NCBI RefSeq assembly: GCF_051020975.1
Contig: NC_135038.1
Location: 9,298,001-9,362,000, forward strand
DNA length: 64,000 nt
DNA from: Osmia lignaria lignaria
Taxonomy: Eukaryota; Arthropoda; Insecta; Hymenoptera; Megachilidae
Reading direction: 5' to 3'
In this document: positions 25,301-37,300 of the stretch, piece after piece
Layout: every line of letters starts with the position of its first letter
How positions within the stretch are numbered: position 1 is the stretch's first letter
Position numbers and translations under genes: made by a program
The notes under the pieces: generated by a model
Database searches by the model: none
Told to the model about the DNA's origin: nothing
Seen by the model: the letters and a program-made list of their open reading frames with translations, nothing else

Positions 25301-26980
25301 TGCCGGTATCTATGTGATATGACGAGTTCCACGCGAATTAGGCCAAGTAACTATTTTGAGCCATCGCTTGACAGAATGACAGACCAAGAAGTCCGGAAGA
25401 TACTGGATGGTAAATGGATGGCACGGTTGGTCGCGACCGCTCGCATCAATTTCAAATAAGGTCCTTAAAGCTTGATCGACTTTCTGGAACGTTAGCCAGC
25501 TTGTCCGTGCACGACCTTTCTGTACAGCGCTCCAATTCTCTATCAGAAGCCGCTGTTAATCTGTTCCAAAAGCTGGTTCGTTGCTTTCTGAATGTTAATT
25601 AGCAGGGTGTCACGTTTGATGGACGTATCTCGTTGATAAAACAGCGAAAAGTTGTACTCAAAAAAGGAATTAATTCCGAAGAGACGTAGGTTTGATATTA
25701 ACACTTTGGTGACCAGCATCATGAATTCCTGACTCTATGTAATTTACATATTATTGAATATTGGATTTTCAACTTGGGTTAATTTGATCGAAACGATGAA
25801 TGAGGATTAAAAAGATGTGTATAAGAAGAACTGTTCGAATATTGGTCTCATTTATCCATGTCCTTTGTGTCTGAAGACACAGGAGGATTCAGATGAGGGT
25901 CTCCCTAGTCTCTCCCCAGGTTTTCTTAGAATTCTCTCAAAATTAAAAACAAATGGTAGTTGAATTCTTTTCTTGGACTTATTCTTAATCGATTAACATC
26001 TAACGTTCCTTATTTGAAACTTTTATACTGTGCCTTCTGAGATCACAAATCTTTTGTTTCACTGTTTCTTTGTCCTAAGTGGATACTTGGAGTATTATAA
26101 GTAAATGCTTTGCTGGATTATCTATTTACATTTACTTTTTGTTTGTAATTGATAATACTGTATTGAAAATAAATTATTTTTAAAACATTAATTTCTCTGT
26201 CACTGGTGAACCTGTGACCCCATCTGTGAGATACCAAGAAACACTACGGGGCATTTTTACCCCTCAGCAGGGATCCACCCTTATCGTCGCACAATAATCT
26301 CGAAAACGCTTAAATTATAAAACATGACCTAGGTGAAATTTTGTGGTCGCATAGCTAGCCAACCAGACATTTAATTACTAATAAATTAGACAGGTGCATA
26401 GAGAGAGATGACGTTGCAAATGAAATTCTAAATGAAGCTCAAATTAGAATCCTCCTATTTCTATAGGACTATTTCTATAAACGATTCAATATATTTCTAT
26501 AAATTTAGAAGAAACAATTTACCAGAATATTCTGTATGCTGCATATTTAAAGTTCGATGTCTTCTTAAAATTCCAATACTCTTTGCAGAATTCATCAATT
26601 TTTAGCACCATGCACACAAAGCGGTATAATATCATCCATTCACTGAAAAATTTATGAAATATGTTTATTTAATAATCTGTATACAATAGTACATATATTT
26701 GTAAAATGATATATGCATAAAATTTGTTTTATCTTAATAACCCAAGTCCTACAGTAACATAATACCAATTAATTATACTGTAACATAAGTTATTCAGTGG
26801 CGGATCCAGAAAAAAATGACTCACTATAACACCTATAAAATAATTAAATAAAATAGTTGTTATCGAATAAAAATACTAATAAATGAATCATAAACAAGTT
26901 TATTTCGCTGCCCTCTCCAACCTCAATCGAGGTTTCTGAATCCGCACTGAGGCTTATTTAATAATTGTACTTGCATACCA
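22301..26980. other. Intergenic or intronic spacer, no supported gene
   Basis: AT-rich sequence with a GC-richer patch at about 24,700-25,600. It contains one 'CGGACCATGAAG' dispersed repeat copy at 23,320-23,350. If the orphan exon at 22,147 is real, its 5' UTR exon and promoter should lie somewhere here. I could not identify them. Confidence 0.5.
23320..23350. repeat. Dispersed 'GGACCATG' repeat motif copy
   Basis: TTAACCCTCAGACGACGGAC continues as CATGAAGAGGC. It matches the second half of the double copy at 3578-3632 and the reverse complement of the copy at 34,762. Confidence 0.45.
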
Positions 26981-26987
26981 ACGTTCT

Positions 26988-26993
26988 TTTATT
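26988..26993 (-). terminator. Candidate poly(A) signal for the DUF4781-type gene
   Basis: AATAAA on the minus strand (TTTATT on plus), about 345 bases past the stop codon at 27,339. It is the clearest hexamer I saw downstream. The cleavage site is not known. Confidence 0.4.
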
Positions 26994-27338
26994 TTCTTAA
27001 TAATCTTCACGTATCTGCAGTATACAAAGTTATCATATTGTAGTCAGATAATTAATCTAAGGCACAAATGTGATAAACACCTGAACAGTACATGTCGTTA
27101 GATTAATTACACCTATGTTTTTTTAAATAAATTAGTATTATTAAATGTGCGTCCCGAAATATAAAAGTTGTTCAAGTTCAGATTGAATAAAATAATGATT
27201 GCCTTATTAATATACTTTAAAAGACTTATAAAAAATAAATATTATATTCATTAATTGAATACTACTAGGTACATTGTACGATAGATTTAATTTTACTAAT
27301 CTCTTTAATAGCTCTGTATTGTATATGTGCAAAAACAT

Positions 27339-29724
27339 TTAATAGTAATTAAATCTTTCTTTTAAATTGGTTCTCATGTATTTCGTAAAGGCAGGCAACA
27401 ATTCATCTACTACCTCATCCATATGTTCAAAAAGAGCTATTACAGTTTTACTAACTTTCTTTTGTATCTTTGCATCATTGATAAAAGAAGATATACTTAA
27501 ACATACTTGTTTCAAACTCTCTCTCACGTAACACCATACAAAATGAACTGCCTTGTCGATAAAATTCACACCATATACATGTTCTAATAGCCTAATAGCT
27601 ATTTGAAATATTAGAGGAAAGACACTTGTTGCGTCCTTCATGTACTTCATATCTTGACAAACTTCGTCGAATTCTTCAACATTGGGGACAGTCGCATCTC
27701 TACTGTCATTTTTTGTAAATACATCTGTCAATAAACGAATTAATAAATTTCTTAATCTGGTAAGCGTATCTTCAGCGTCCCTATCTTCTGGCATTGATGA
27801 AGCTCTACGTTCGGTAGGATTCCTGTCTAACGCATTTAGTATCATAACGAATTTCATAGGATCTAACATTGTAATACCATTGATTGTTATCTTTCCACCT
27901 TCAAAGGACACGGTATTGTAAGATGCAGTAAAATTACTTTGCGCGTTAGGATTTAGTTGCAAATCTATCTTTTTATTAATATAACGTATCACTTCGGCAT
28001 TCTCAGACATCTTATCTTGGTTGTTTGCTGCGGCAGTACGTTTTGCGCGGTTGAATGCTTTACGAAGACGTTTAGAGCGCAAAGTAGATCTATAATCATC
28101 TAAGATTTTACCTTGAGTCGTCTCGATCAGTTCTCCCGCGAATTTGAAATTTAAAGCTGCATTACCAAAGAACAAAATGTGTGTTCCCACAGACAACACA
28201 TCTATTACTCTAATTGTTTTCTCTTCCTGATATTTTATATACATACAATACGCTCTGAACGCTACCCCACAACCATTGATGCCTAAATTACTTAAAACTA
28301 CTGTATTATAAGCAAATTTAACAATGTTACTTATATTACTACCGTTCTGAGCAGCTTTTGTCAGAAGCATAGTTCCTGTGCTTGCAGCTAAACCAACTAC
28401 GCTGCCACTTATAGCTAACCACGAACATAACGCATCCCTGTCTGTTACACTAATACTTTCCATATGAATGCTTCTGTCCACCAGATGATGTACTGACCGA
28501 CCGGCTGTCCATGCACCAGTTACTCCAGCAGTTACAACTGCCCCTATAATGATAACATTAAATACCATTTTGTTTATATTTTTATTATTTGGATTTGTTA
28601 GCATTCAATCATGTGCCTTCATGCATATTGTTACTATCTATCTGAATTGATTTTACTAAAATTATTTTCATCCTTATGATGGTATTTATAATACAAATGG
28701 GTATGTACATACAATTTAATCTGACTTACCTAATGTTACTGGCGCAAGAGGCGTGAACATAGATGCAATACCTAAGCCCAAACTAACTACACCTACTACA
28801 TTAGATGTTGTATCCATAGCATTTAAGATACTGGATCTAGTGGAACATTCAGGTGACTCCAAAACTTCTAACCATACTGTTGAGTATTCTTCAGTTATTT
28901 CATAACTTGGATCAGGCTGATAGTATCCATGCACTGGAATAACCATAGTGCATTGCGGTAATGTATTATTATTTTTATAAGCTGTCCAGTTTTGGTATAC
29001 TCTAGCCCATGCATCGATATACCATTCGCTATGTAAAGGCTTTTCATTTTTGCCACTTATAAGTCTTTTTATCTTAAAAATAGGTGTTGCCTGCAAATCC
29101 ATTTCAGATTCCTTGCTAGAATCTTGTTCCTTTTCCTTTTTTGAATTTTCCTCCTTTTCTTCCTTCGAATTTGTTTTAGATTCTGTCTTAGTATTTTCTT
29201 CCTTTTTTTTATCTGACTTAGATGCTTTGGTAGAGTTTCTTTTAGTACGAAATGTTATATTAAAAATTATCCCAAAATGAATACATTCCTTTTCCACTTG
29301 GCCTTCCCCATATTCACATACTTTTTTATATATTTTATCTATAATTTTCTGAGCTTGAGGTATATAATGAAACTGACCAATAATATCACCTGTATCACAT
29401 ACTTCATCTAATTTGGTATTTGCTTCTTTTGCATCTGATGGTGGACCAAAAAGTGCAAAACCAATATTCTGATATAAATATTTATATTCATGTTTTGTAT
29501 ATTTTGTCCATTCTGCCAAAAGTTCATAATATTCTTGTTGTTGTAATTTAGCATATTGCAGCATTGAATTCTATATAATACAAAAATATGATACGCTTAA
29601 GTTTGCTGATGGCAATAGTTATAAACACTTGATTAATGTAATAGTTTATATTTACCCAATTAATATCTGATTCATCTTTATAGTTCTTAGATGTTTGGGA
29701 ATCTTCAGAGCTGTTACCAGCCAT
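27339..29724 (-). CDS. Uncharacterised insect membrane-associated protein, DUF4781-like, 704 aa
   Basis: Three coding exons: 29,656-29,724, 28,730-29,570 and 27,339-28,543, phases 0 then 1, total 2115 bases with stop. The start codon gives MAGNSSEDSQ. Residues 1-135 are globular and tyrosine-rich. Residues 138-181 form a Lys/Glu/Ser low-complexity linker. A hydrophobic half then follows: a glycine-rich segment VVGVVSLGLGIASMF running across the exon 2/3 junction into AVVTAGVTGAW, then WLAISGSVVGLAAS and a third stretch around VLSVGTHILFFGNAAL. The C-terminal 250 residues are mostly helical and hydrophilic. The arrangement (short acidic N-part, Gly-rich hydrophobic hairpins, DRxxH-type segment) recalls insect proteins annotated with DUF4781, which have no established role. 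That assignment is from memory and unverified. No signal peptide is present. It is transcribed divergently from calsyntenin, with 1.6 kb between start codons. Confidence 0.85.
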
Positions 29725-31365
29725 CTTCTCTATTGTAATTAATAAAAAATTGTTAAAATATATTAAAAAAACCTTGCCTACAAAATAAACATTTATAGAA
29801 GTAATGTAACACAGTCATACAATTATGTGAACACTATTTCAGAATAATAATTCTACTTTCTATTTTTCAATATGAATTTATTATCATTTCATCTATGTAT
29901 TTCATGTTTAAAATTATTTAAAAATAACTTACGTATAATACAGATTCTTTTACAAAATTACACTGATGACCTGGAACACGTTCAAGTATTGAAGGAACAA
30001 AGACGTAGCAATCGGATTCTCAATACTATATATAACATTATGTGTAAAAATAGGGAATCCCATAATTCGCTACTAATTGTGTCGAATGCATATGACGGAA
30101 GTAAGGGGAAAACTATATTCTCTTAGAAAGTGCATTGAAAAATATATTTCTATTTCGCGTAACAATAACTTCGTATTTTTATACCATATTGTATATACAA
30201 CTGAGATAACAGAAAAACAAAAATTCCTATGTTAAAAATAAATATAAAGACTAATAATTAACATTTAATTACTGTCTTCAATACTGACGCATCCTCACCA
30301 CTTCACGAACTAAAATTTCCTTCAACTGTAATTATGTGGAAGTGCATATAAAACCCTACGAATATTATATATTAATATAATTACTGAAAGAAGCATTGTT
30401 TATTATCTTTCCAAGGCTAATAAATTAACATTAATTACATAACATCTTATTCTCAGTAGCGACAACAGAAAGATGTAACAGTGTACCAATGGCGCAGAAG
30501 AAAAGCGCTATATTTCTAATATATAATTAAATTAAACATAATCTTATATATCTATATATCTTACGCATACATAAAAATATATTAATTGTATATTAGCTCT
30601 TAACACAGTACCATATTTCTAAATTATTAAATTTAGAATCTTTTATACTCCGAGGTGCAATCCTGTCGGTGTTTCAGTTTTTCATTGGCGGTTATATTTT
30701 TCGCTACTATGTATGTACTTAAATATGTATGTAAGTACTTACCCAAAGTTGGAATAACTATAATTCTTATTATAACTTGTCTGAAGTAAAAATGAAAAGC
30801 CTTACTGATGAATCCAGTAATAGATACAACGGCGAAATTTTAAAAAGTCCATTGTACAGTTCTTGTGACTCTCCGTGGTATGAATCCCGCCAATCCGAAC
30901 GCACCAAATATAAATTGTACAGTTCAATACATTATAAATTAAAGAAACAATATCATGATACCAACAGTCAAAGAAAAAGTCTGTAAGAAATTTCCAGTCT
31001 ATCAGAAACAAGTAGTTTTAATTATTATGAGCGGACGAAACCCAGTTACAACAGGAACTTAAAATTCTTCGTTGGTTCGAAGTTCTCGATCTTGAATCAT
31101 CATGGCGTCCCTCCGCGCCATCGTGTTCGTTTCGGAGCGTTGTCCTTGTACGCCAACTAGCGGCAAGAATCGACACCATTCTCTCTGGCGAATCGATATT
31201 CTGCTCAAATATTGACTTCGCGATTGTGCGTGGTGTCGCAAGCGAGTCGTGCAGTAGACGGCGATGCTCTTTTAAAAAGCGCGTTCTGGCGAGTGATAAG
31301 TCAAGTGCTGTTGGTCGGAGAACTGATAAACGAAGTTTCCTGGAAACGGGAGGAAAAGAGGAACA
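29725..31365. promoter_or_regulatory. Divergent intergenic region between the DUF4781-like gene and Cals
   Basis: A shared 1.64-kb upstream region. The half nearest Cals (31,080-31,365) is GC-richer and probably contains its promoter and 5' UTR. The half nearest the DUF4781-like gene is very AT-rich. It also holds a 64-codon open frame at 30,792-30,986 (see findings). I could not place a TATA box or initiator with confidence. Confidence 0.4.
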
Positions 31366-34300
31366 ATGTTACTGGCGGCTAGTGCTGTGCTTCTCGGATT
31401 GACCCTCGGTCTCTCCCACGCAAGCATCCCAGCCCTCGAGTCGACACCAAGCTCCTTCAACAATCATGGAGGTGATTTCATTTCTCTTTTCTCGTGCCCT
31501 ACATTCGCCTAACTCCTCTGTTCATTGTTTGTCGGGTGAAAAAGGATCCTCTGTAAGATGGTCGATTCTGTTTCTTTCATCGAGCCACCCTTTGTTTTAC
31601 GGTGGGACCCATTGTCGAACGAGTAACTCGCAGGTGCAATTGTTCTTTCGTGAGCACCTGCAGTCACCGAAACTGTTATGGCGAATTCATTGACTGGTAC
31701 CCAGTCTCCTCGTTACGATACATACCGTGTTTCGAGTGCATACAAATCGCTCGATGTTCCGTAAAAGTATGCAGAAAAAATACCTCGGATGGATAACGCG
31801 GATTATGTGTTACGATTCCGCTTATGACAGCATTAGTCACGCTTCGTGATAAGAAAATAAATGCGAGTCAGATTGGATCAGGTAGCGTTGAAAATGGGCT
31901 CGATTCAAGCAAGAAAATCGAAGCGACGCTTTATGGTCTCTATCGACCGGTAGATATACTGGCTAATGCATTGTCAAAAATTCGATGTTTTTATCTCTCG
32001 TTATTGTCCGCGTTGGGGGAAGCGCCATAATATTTTGATACGGCTAAATTGATAGTCGTATCTTCGCGTTCAAAAGCGCGCTGATAAATGCTTTTCGAAT
32101 TCCAATTCGAATACCAATCCGCTTTTTTGTCGTACATTTTATCGAACCGTAAATCGGAATAACGAGCTTTTAGTACGCTAACGAGTATATCTTGAAATAC
32201 GCTTTATCCAGCGACGTCTATCCTTAGGTGCTCCAAATATACATACATTTTCTGCGAATTTTCAGATGTATCAATTTCAAAGGGAATCCTAATAATTATT
32301 GAAACTAACTCTTTTGCATCTTCATTTATTTATTACTATACACCATTTTAATTCAAAGCGCATAAGCTGGAGATCTTTTTTTAATATTATGATATAAGAT
32401 TATTAATTATTACTTTACCAGCATCATAGCATTTTTATGTAAACAGCAGTTCATTTGATTATACAACATATGTTTTCATCCATTTTTTAATACAATTTTT
32501 CTTATGAGTATGTAGATTCAGTGTATAATATAGTGTAGTATCAAAGTGTAATGTAAGATGTTTTTCTAATACGAATTTTTAAATTAATCCCTGAAGGTAG
32601 AATTTCATATTTAAGTTCATGTATTATCTTTTATTCATGTCATAAAATAAATACGTACTTTAGAACCTCATATATTTGTGTTTTTATGAAGAATTTTATC
32701 TAAAGCTAATTAGTGTCACTATGTTACTATTTAGGTGAAAAAACTGTAGATTAGACGTAAGAAAAAACTAGAAGTGATATCAATAATCTCAGCTCTGTGT
32801 ATCATATAACAGTATCATCTACTAATAGATCATTCTATTCTTACCAATATTATATCCTCCATGTATTTATCATTAATTTAATTATTTCAAATTGCAAGTC
32901 TCATACCTATCACTAACCAAATAATAACAAACATTAGTGAATCACAGCATTGAAATTTATATAAATTTTATTAGTGAATCGCCACCTACCAGCTGGAGCA
33001 ATTCACTTCAAACGAAACTGGTTTCATTTTATTAATGGATTAATTAAGTATTAGTGGTAACATTCAGGCAGAGGTATTTCAATAACATAATACAATAAAT
33101 TCATTGGAGAGTATATAGGTAATTTGTAAATGATGAGGGCTTTAATTAAGGACCATATAATAGAATGTTGCTGAATTGATTATCTTTGTAAATCATTTCA
33201 GGATGTTTCGACGTGATTTTTTCTACTGTAGATGCAAAAGCATCGTGCGAGATAATCACGTATAACATGATACCTGTTCTCGTTGATATTTCGCAAAATA
33301 TCTTGCGTAACAGCACGAAGCATTAATAAACTATAATGCGACAGTAAAACTGATGTCCGCTGTACAAACGTTCCTCTTTTTCTTTTCTTCGCTGTTCGAC
33401 TTTTTATTCAAATTTCATACCTGTTTCGTGGGCCATCGATGACCCACTAAGTTTGTCAGAAGCATAACTTCTGATGTTTCTTCAGAGTTCCAAACTTATT
33501 TACATATTTCTAAAAAACCTTATGAAGTTTTTCAAACTTTTTAAAATTCTAATTCTTAGTGAAATTCTTATCTATTGTTACTCCAGTCTTGGAAAAAAGT
33601 GTTTTTATTATTTACATTTAATTTAAATATTATATTTGTAATTAAGATTTTGAGGGACTTGGGAATTTTTTAAATTTTCATATCGGTGGTTAAATAAATA
33701 AAAAGTAAGTAATGTTAAATAATATAAATATCATATTCAAAATATTATGAATTGTTCACTTGAAATAATTTATTTATGTTTTTTCATGCTTGCTATGGAT
33801 AAATATAAATGATTTTATTCCATCACGAATTTGTAGTTTAAACAAGCATTGTTTACTATGTATCGCATAAACAAATATTAATTTTCAGCATGGAATCATG
33901 TTAGCAATTGATTTTGATAAAACCATCCATCTGTGCAGATATTTCCTAGCAAATAAAATTGAAATTAAATAGTTAACTTCAAAATCGAGTGCATTATATA
34001 TAGTGCCCTTTTTTAATTAAAATAAAAATATTTTAATTTTAACAATTGTATAGTTAACAAAATATTCAATTAGCGAATAATTCTTTATTTTAACATTTTT
34101 GTTATTTCTAATTTATTTTATATTATTCCAGATGGATTTTACTCCAAGTTTCTCATTCATTGTATCGCTTTTTTAATTAAATTTAAAATAAAGTTAAAGC
34201 AAAATGGCTGTTCAGTTCAACTTTACACACATCAAATGCATTATATTTTTTTTAATTATTGTTGTAGATGACTTTCATTCAAATTTCATTTACGTTAATT

Positions 34301-37300
34301 AGATTTTGCAAAACGTAATATGACTCTATTCTTAAGAGGAACGTGGAAATTGTCAAAACTTGTCGGAAAGCAAGGGGAAACGTAATTTAGTTCAATTTAA
34401 CACCTGCCAAGGAATCGCTACACACCAATTTCAATGAAACTTTGCGAATAGACGAAGAAACCGGAAGATATTAGACTTTAGCTTACAGAATATTCAAACA
34501 ACCAACTTTCCTTTGACTTTCTGTTTGTTCGGAGGGAAACGAGGTACTTTTGTTTAACGAAAACATTGAAATACAATTTTCTTTCTTCTGAATTAACAAG
34601 TTTGATCTTTTATTCTACTTATGAAAAGCATCAAATACGGATTTAAAGATACAATAAATTAAATGTACCATTTTTAAACGAAAGAATTTCATGTATTAGA
34701 AGAGCAATATAAAATTTAAAAAATGAAAATAATATAAAGTACGGAATTAAATTAAAATTAGTACTCTCTCCATGGTCCGTCGTCCGAGGGTTCAAGCTTA
34801 ATTTGATGAAAAAGGCTACATAAACGTTTCGTAATTAAAGTTGGTTGATTAATTATTTTGATTTACTTTAGTTAATTACATTATAGTTTAAAAGAAGGGT
34901 AATACAATAGCCTCGGAACAAAATGACCAACTGTTATTTTCGTAAAATTAGACTGTCACATTTTCAAGAGAAACCTTTCGGGTTATTCTTGTAGTTGTGT
35001 CAGATAATGAGTCACGCTATGAAACGACCAATCAGTTCGTCAGATTTTAAAGGTTTTTGTATGTAGTTTCCATTATAGACACATGTTAAACATGTGTATT
35101 CGTTATGTCACTTTTGCTGATGAATTTTGTACATATCGTTCATAAAATATCTCTTCCATGAAATGCAGAAAAATATGAAAAATTTGATAAAATTGATCCA
35201 AGATAAAAATTTATTTTCGGTAATTTGAAAATATATGAATCTGTTAATTAACCAAATACTGTTGCTTTTTCAATTCCTGTTTACATGTTAAATAAAAAAA
35301 ATTCCAAAAATTTGTTAATGCTGATGCAGGCCTGTATTGATTTTAATTTCGTTTGCTTTCTTCGGGAAAAAAGATAATTATTCATTGGATTTTCTAGTGC
35401 TCGATTTTAGTAATTTACCGGACGACTTTTAGCATGCAAATGGGTATTGAGTTTCCATTAAAGCGAGCAGCAGTAAAATCGCCATCTCGAAAAGTAAAGA
35501 ATTTCGATTACCTGTAATTAAATTATCGTGCCTGATAACGCTTGTTGCGAAGCTTTCTCTGAAAGGCGACGATTAATGATTTTGCAAAATTCATTAAGAA
35601 GAATAATAATTTGGTCGATAAAGGGTGTCCCATCGGAGAAATTTGATAGTAATTCGAGCAGGGTAGAAAATACCACGTCAATTGGGCTCAATTTCGCAAT
35701 TTAATCCCTGAGAATTTTCGAAAGCTCGTTGAAAAGGAAAACAAAATAAGCATAAGTCTCCATAAAAATAGACTGGAAAGTTGTTGGAGAGCATGGCATC
35801 TCGAAACCTGACGCAACACACGGTAATTAAAATTTCAGCCTGCTCTAGACAAATCTTCACCGTCTGTTTTCATCAGCGTGCAGGATGCTAACGAAAATTG
35901 CGAATGTTCATTATTCTCTACCTTATTAGAATCGTAGTGGGGGATTAATAATTTAGCAAAAGTAGGTCATTATTTCTGGGTATTAATTAACGGTAACCGA
36001 CGTTCGTTACTTTTCCTCAATATAACTTGCAGGTTTATTTATTTATTTATTTTTTTTTTCAACTCCAGCAGGTACAATAATTGGGTGGAAATAAATTAAT
36101 TATATTTCTCTGATTGTACGCGGAGAATGTTCAAAAGAAAAATATTAATTAGGAAGGCAGCTAATTAATTAGATATATTTGATAATTATTGTAATTGCAG
36201 AAATGAAATTAAATGAGAGATTGTAATTTCCTTAAAATAAAATTAAGAGTTATTTTATCAGCCGTTCTTAATTGTTATCGGTGTAGCTTTTCTGTTCCGG
36301 CAGAAAATCATATTTACATTGTTTATCAGGGAATGCGTGTACGCGTTTTGCGTTATTCTTTCGCAAAGAGAGCGTTCGTTTAATCAGAGATATCTTTGAA
36401 ATAATATTACAGAAATTCTTGTAGATTTTAATCAAATTAAAACGTCGATTTTATAACCAGCTTTCACCGGATTTAATCTTCTGAAACGGAAAAGAAATTT
36501 CCATTTCCTCTTGACCATTTATTTAATTTTCCGTGGCCCACATGCTCAAGTAAATATCAGAGTTTGACACAAATTCTCGTAGGATTTAGGTAAATTCCCA
36601 AGCTTTTGACCTTATCGCTGAATAAGGAAATTTTATTTCCCTGCAGTGACCACTAAATTTCTGTAGATCCTTCCTAAATGAAACTAAACAACGGCTCTAT
36701 TGTTACTTTGCTGATTTATTGGTTTCATTAAATAGAGAGAGAGAAGAGATTGTTAAAATTCTCACATTTAACACTTTGATTGTTCTAGTCGAATTTTTAT
36801 TGAATATAGTTCAACATTGTTCGTTGCAATCTGCAACCAGCCATTTTGTATCAAGGATTTTAAGGGATCGTTTATGTACCCATTTTTATTAGATTTTGAG
36901 CTTTAAATTGATGTATCATAAGTGCTATTTTGCAATACTTTTCCGTCATGAAATTACATCAGACCATGAATAAAAAAAAATACATAAGAAATTTTGAAGG
37001 TTGAAAAATTCTAAAGTTCTATTTTGGAAAGTTTCTAAACTACCCTTTGGTGTTTGTTCCTAGCTCCACGATTGGATTTGGACAGTCCGGAAAGCGGATA
37101 CCATGGCCTGGTGAAGGAAAACGAAACTCTGGTCGAGGTTACGCCACAAATACGAGCCATAGGTGCTAAAGTATGCTCCTTCCGTATCGCGAACAAACAC
37201 CATGGCGAGGCGCCGTTCGAGATCGTTTTGAAAGAGAAAGGAACCGCCGAGCTGAGAGCACTTCGAGTTCTGAACTGCGAGAAGCGGCGAAACTACAAGT

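Larger units (their letters stand above)
31472..37063 (+). other. Cals intron 1 (5.6 kb)
   Basis: Runs from donor GTGATT to acceptor TTGTTCCTAG. The first 550 bases are GC-richer and may carry regulatory sequence, while the remainder is AT-rich. It contains a dispersed-motif copy (34,762) and a single-arm fold-back repeat (36,806-36,956) close to the acceptor. No nested gene was found. Confidence 0.85.
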
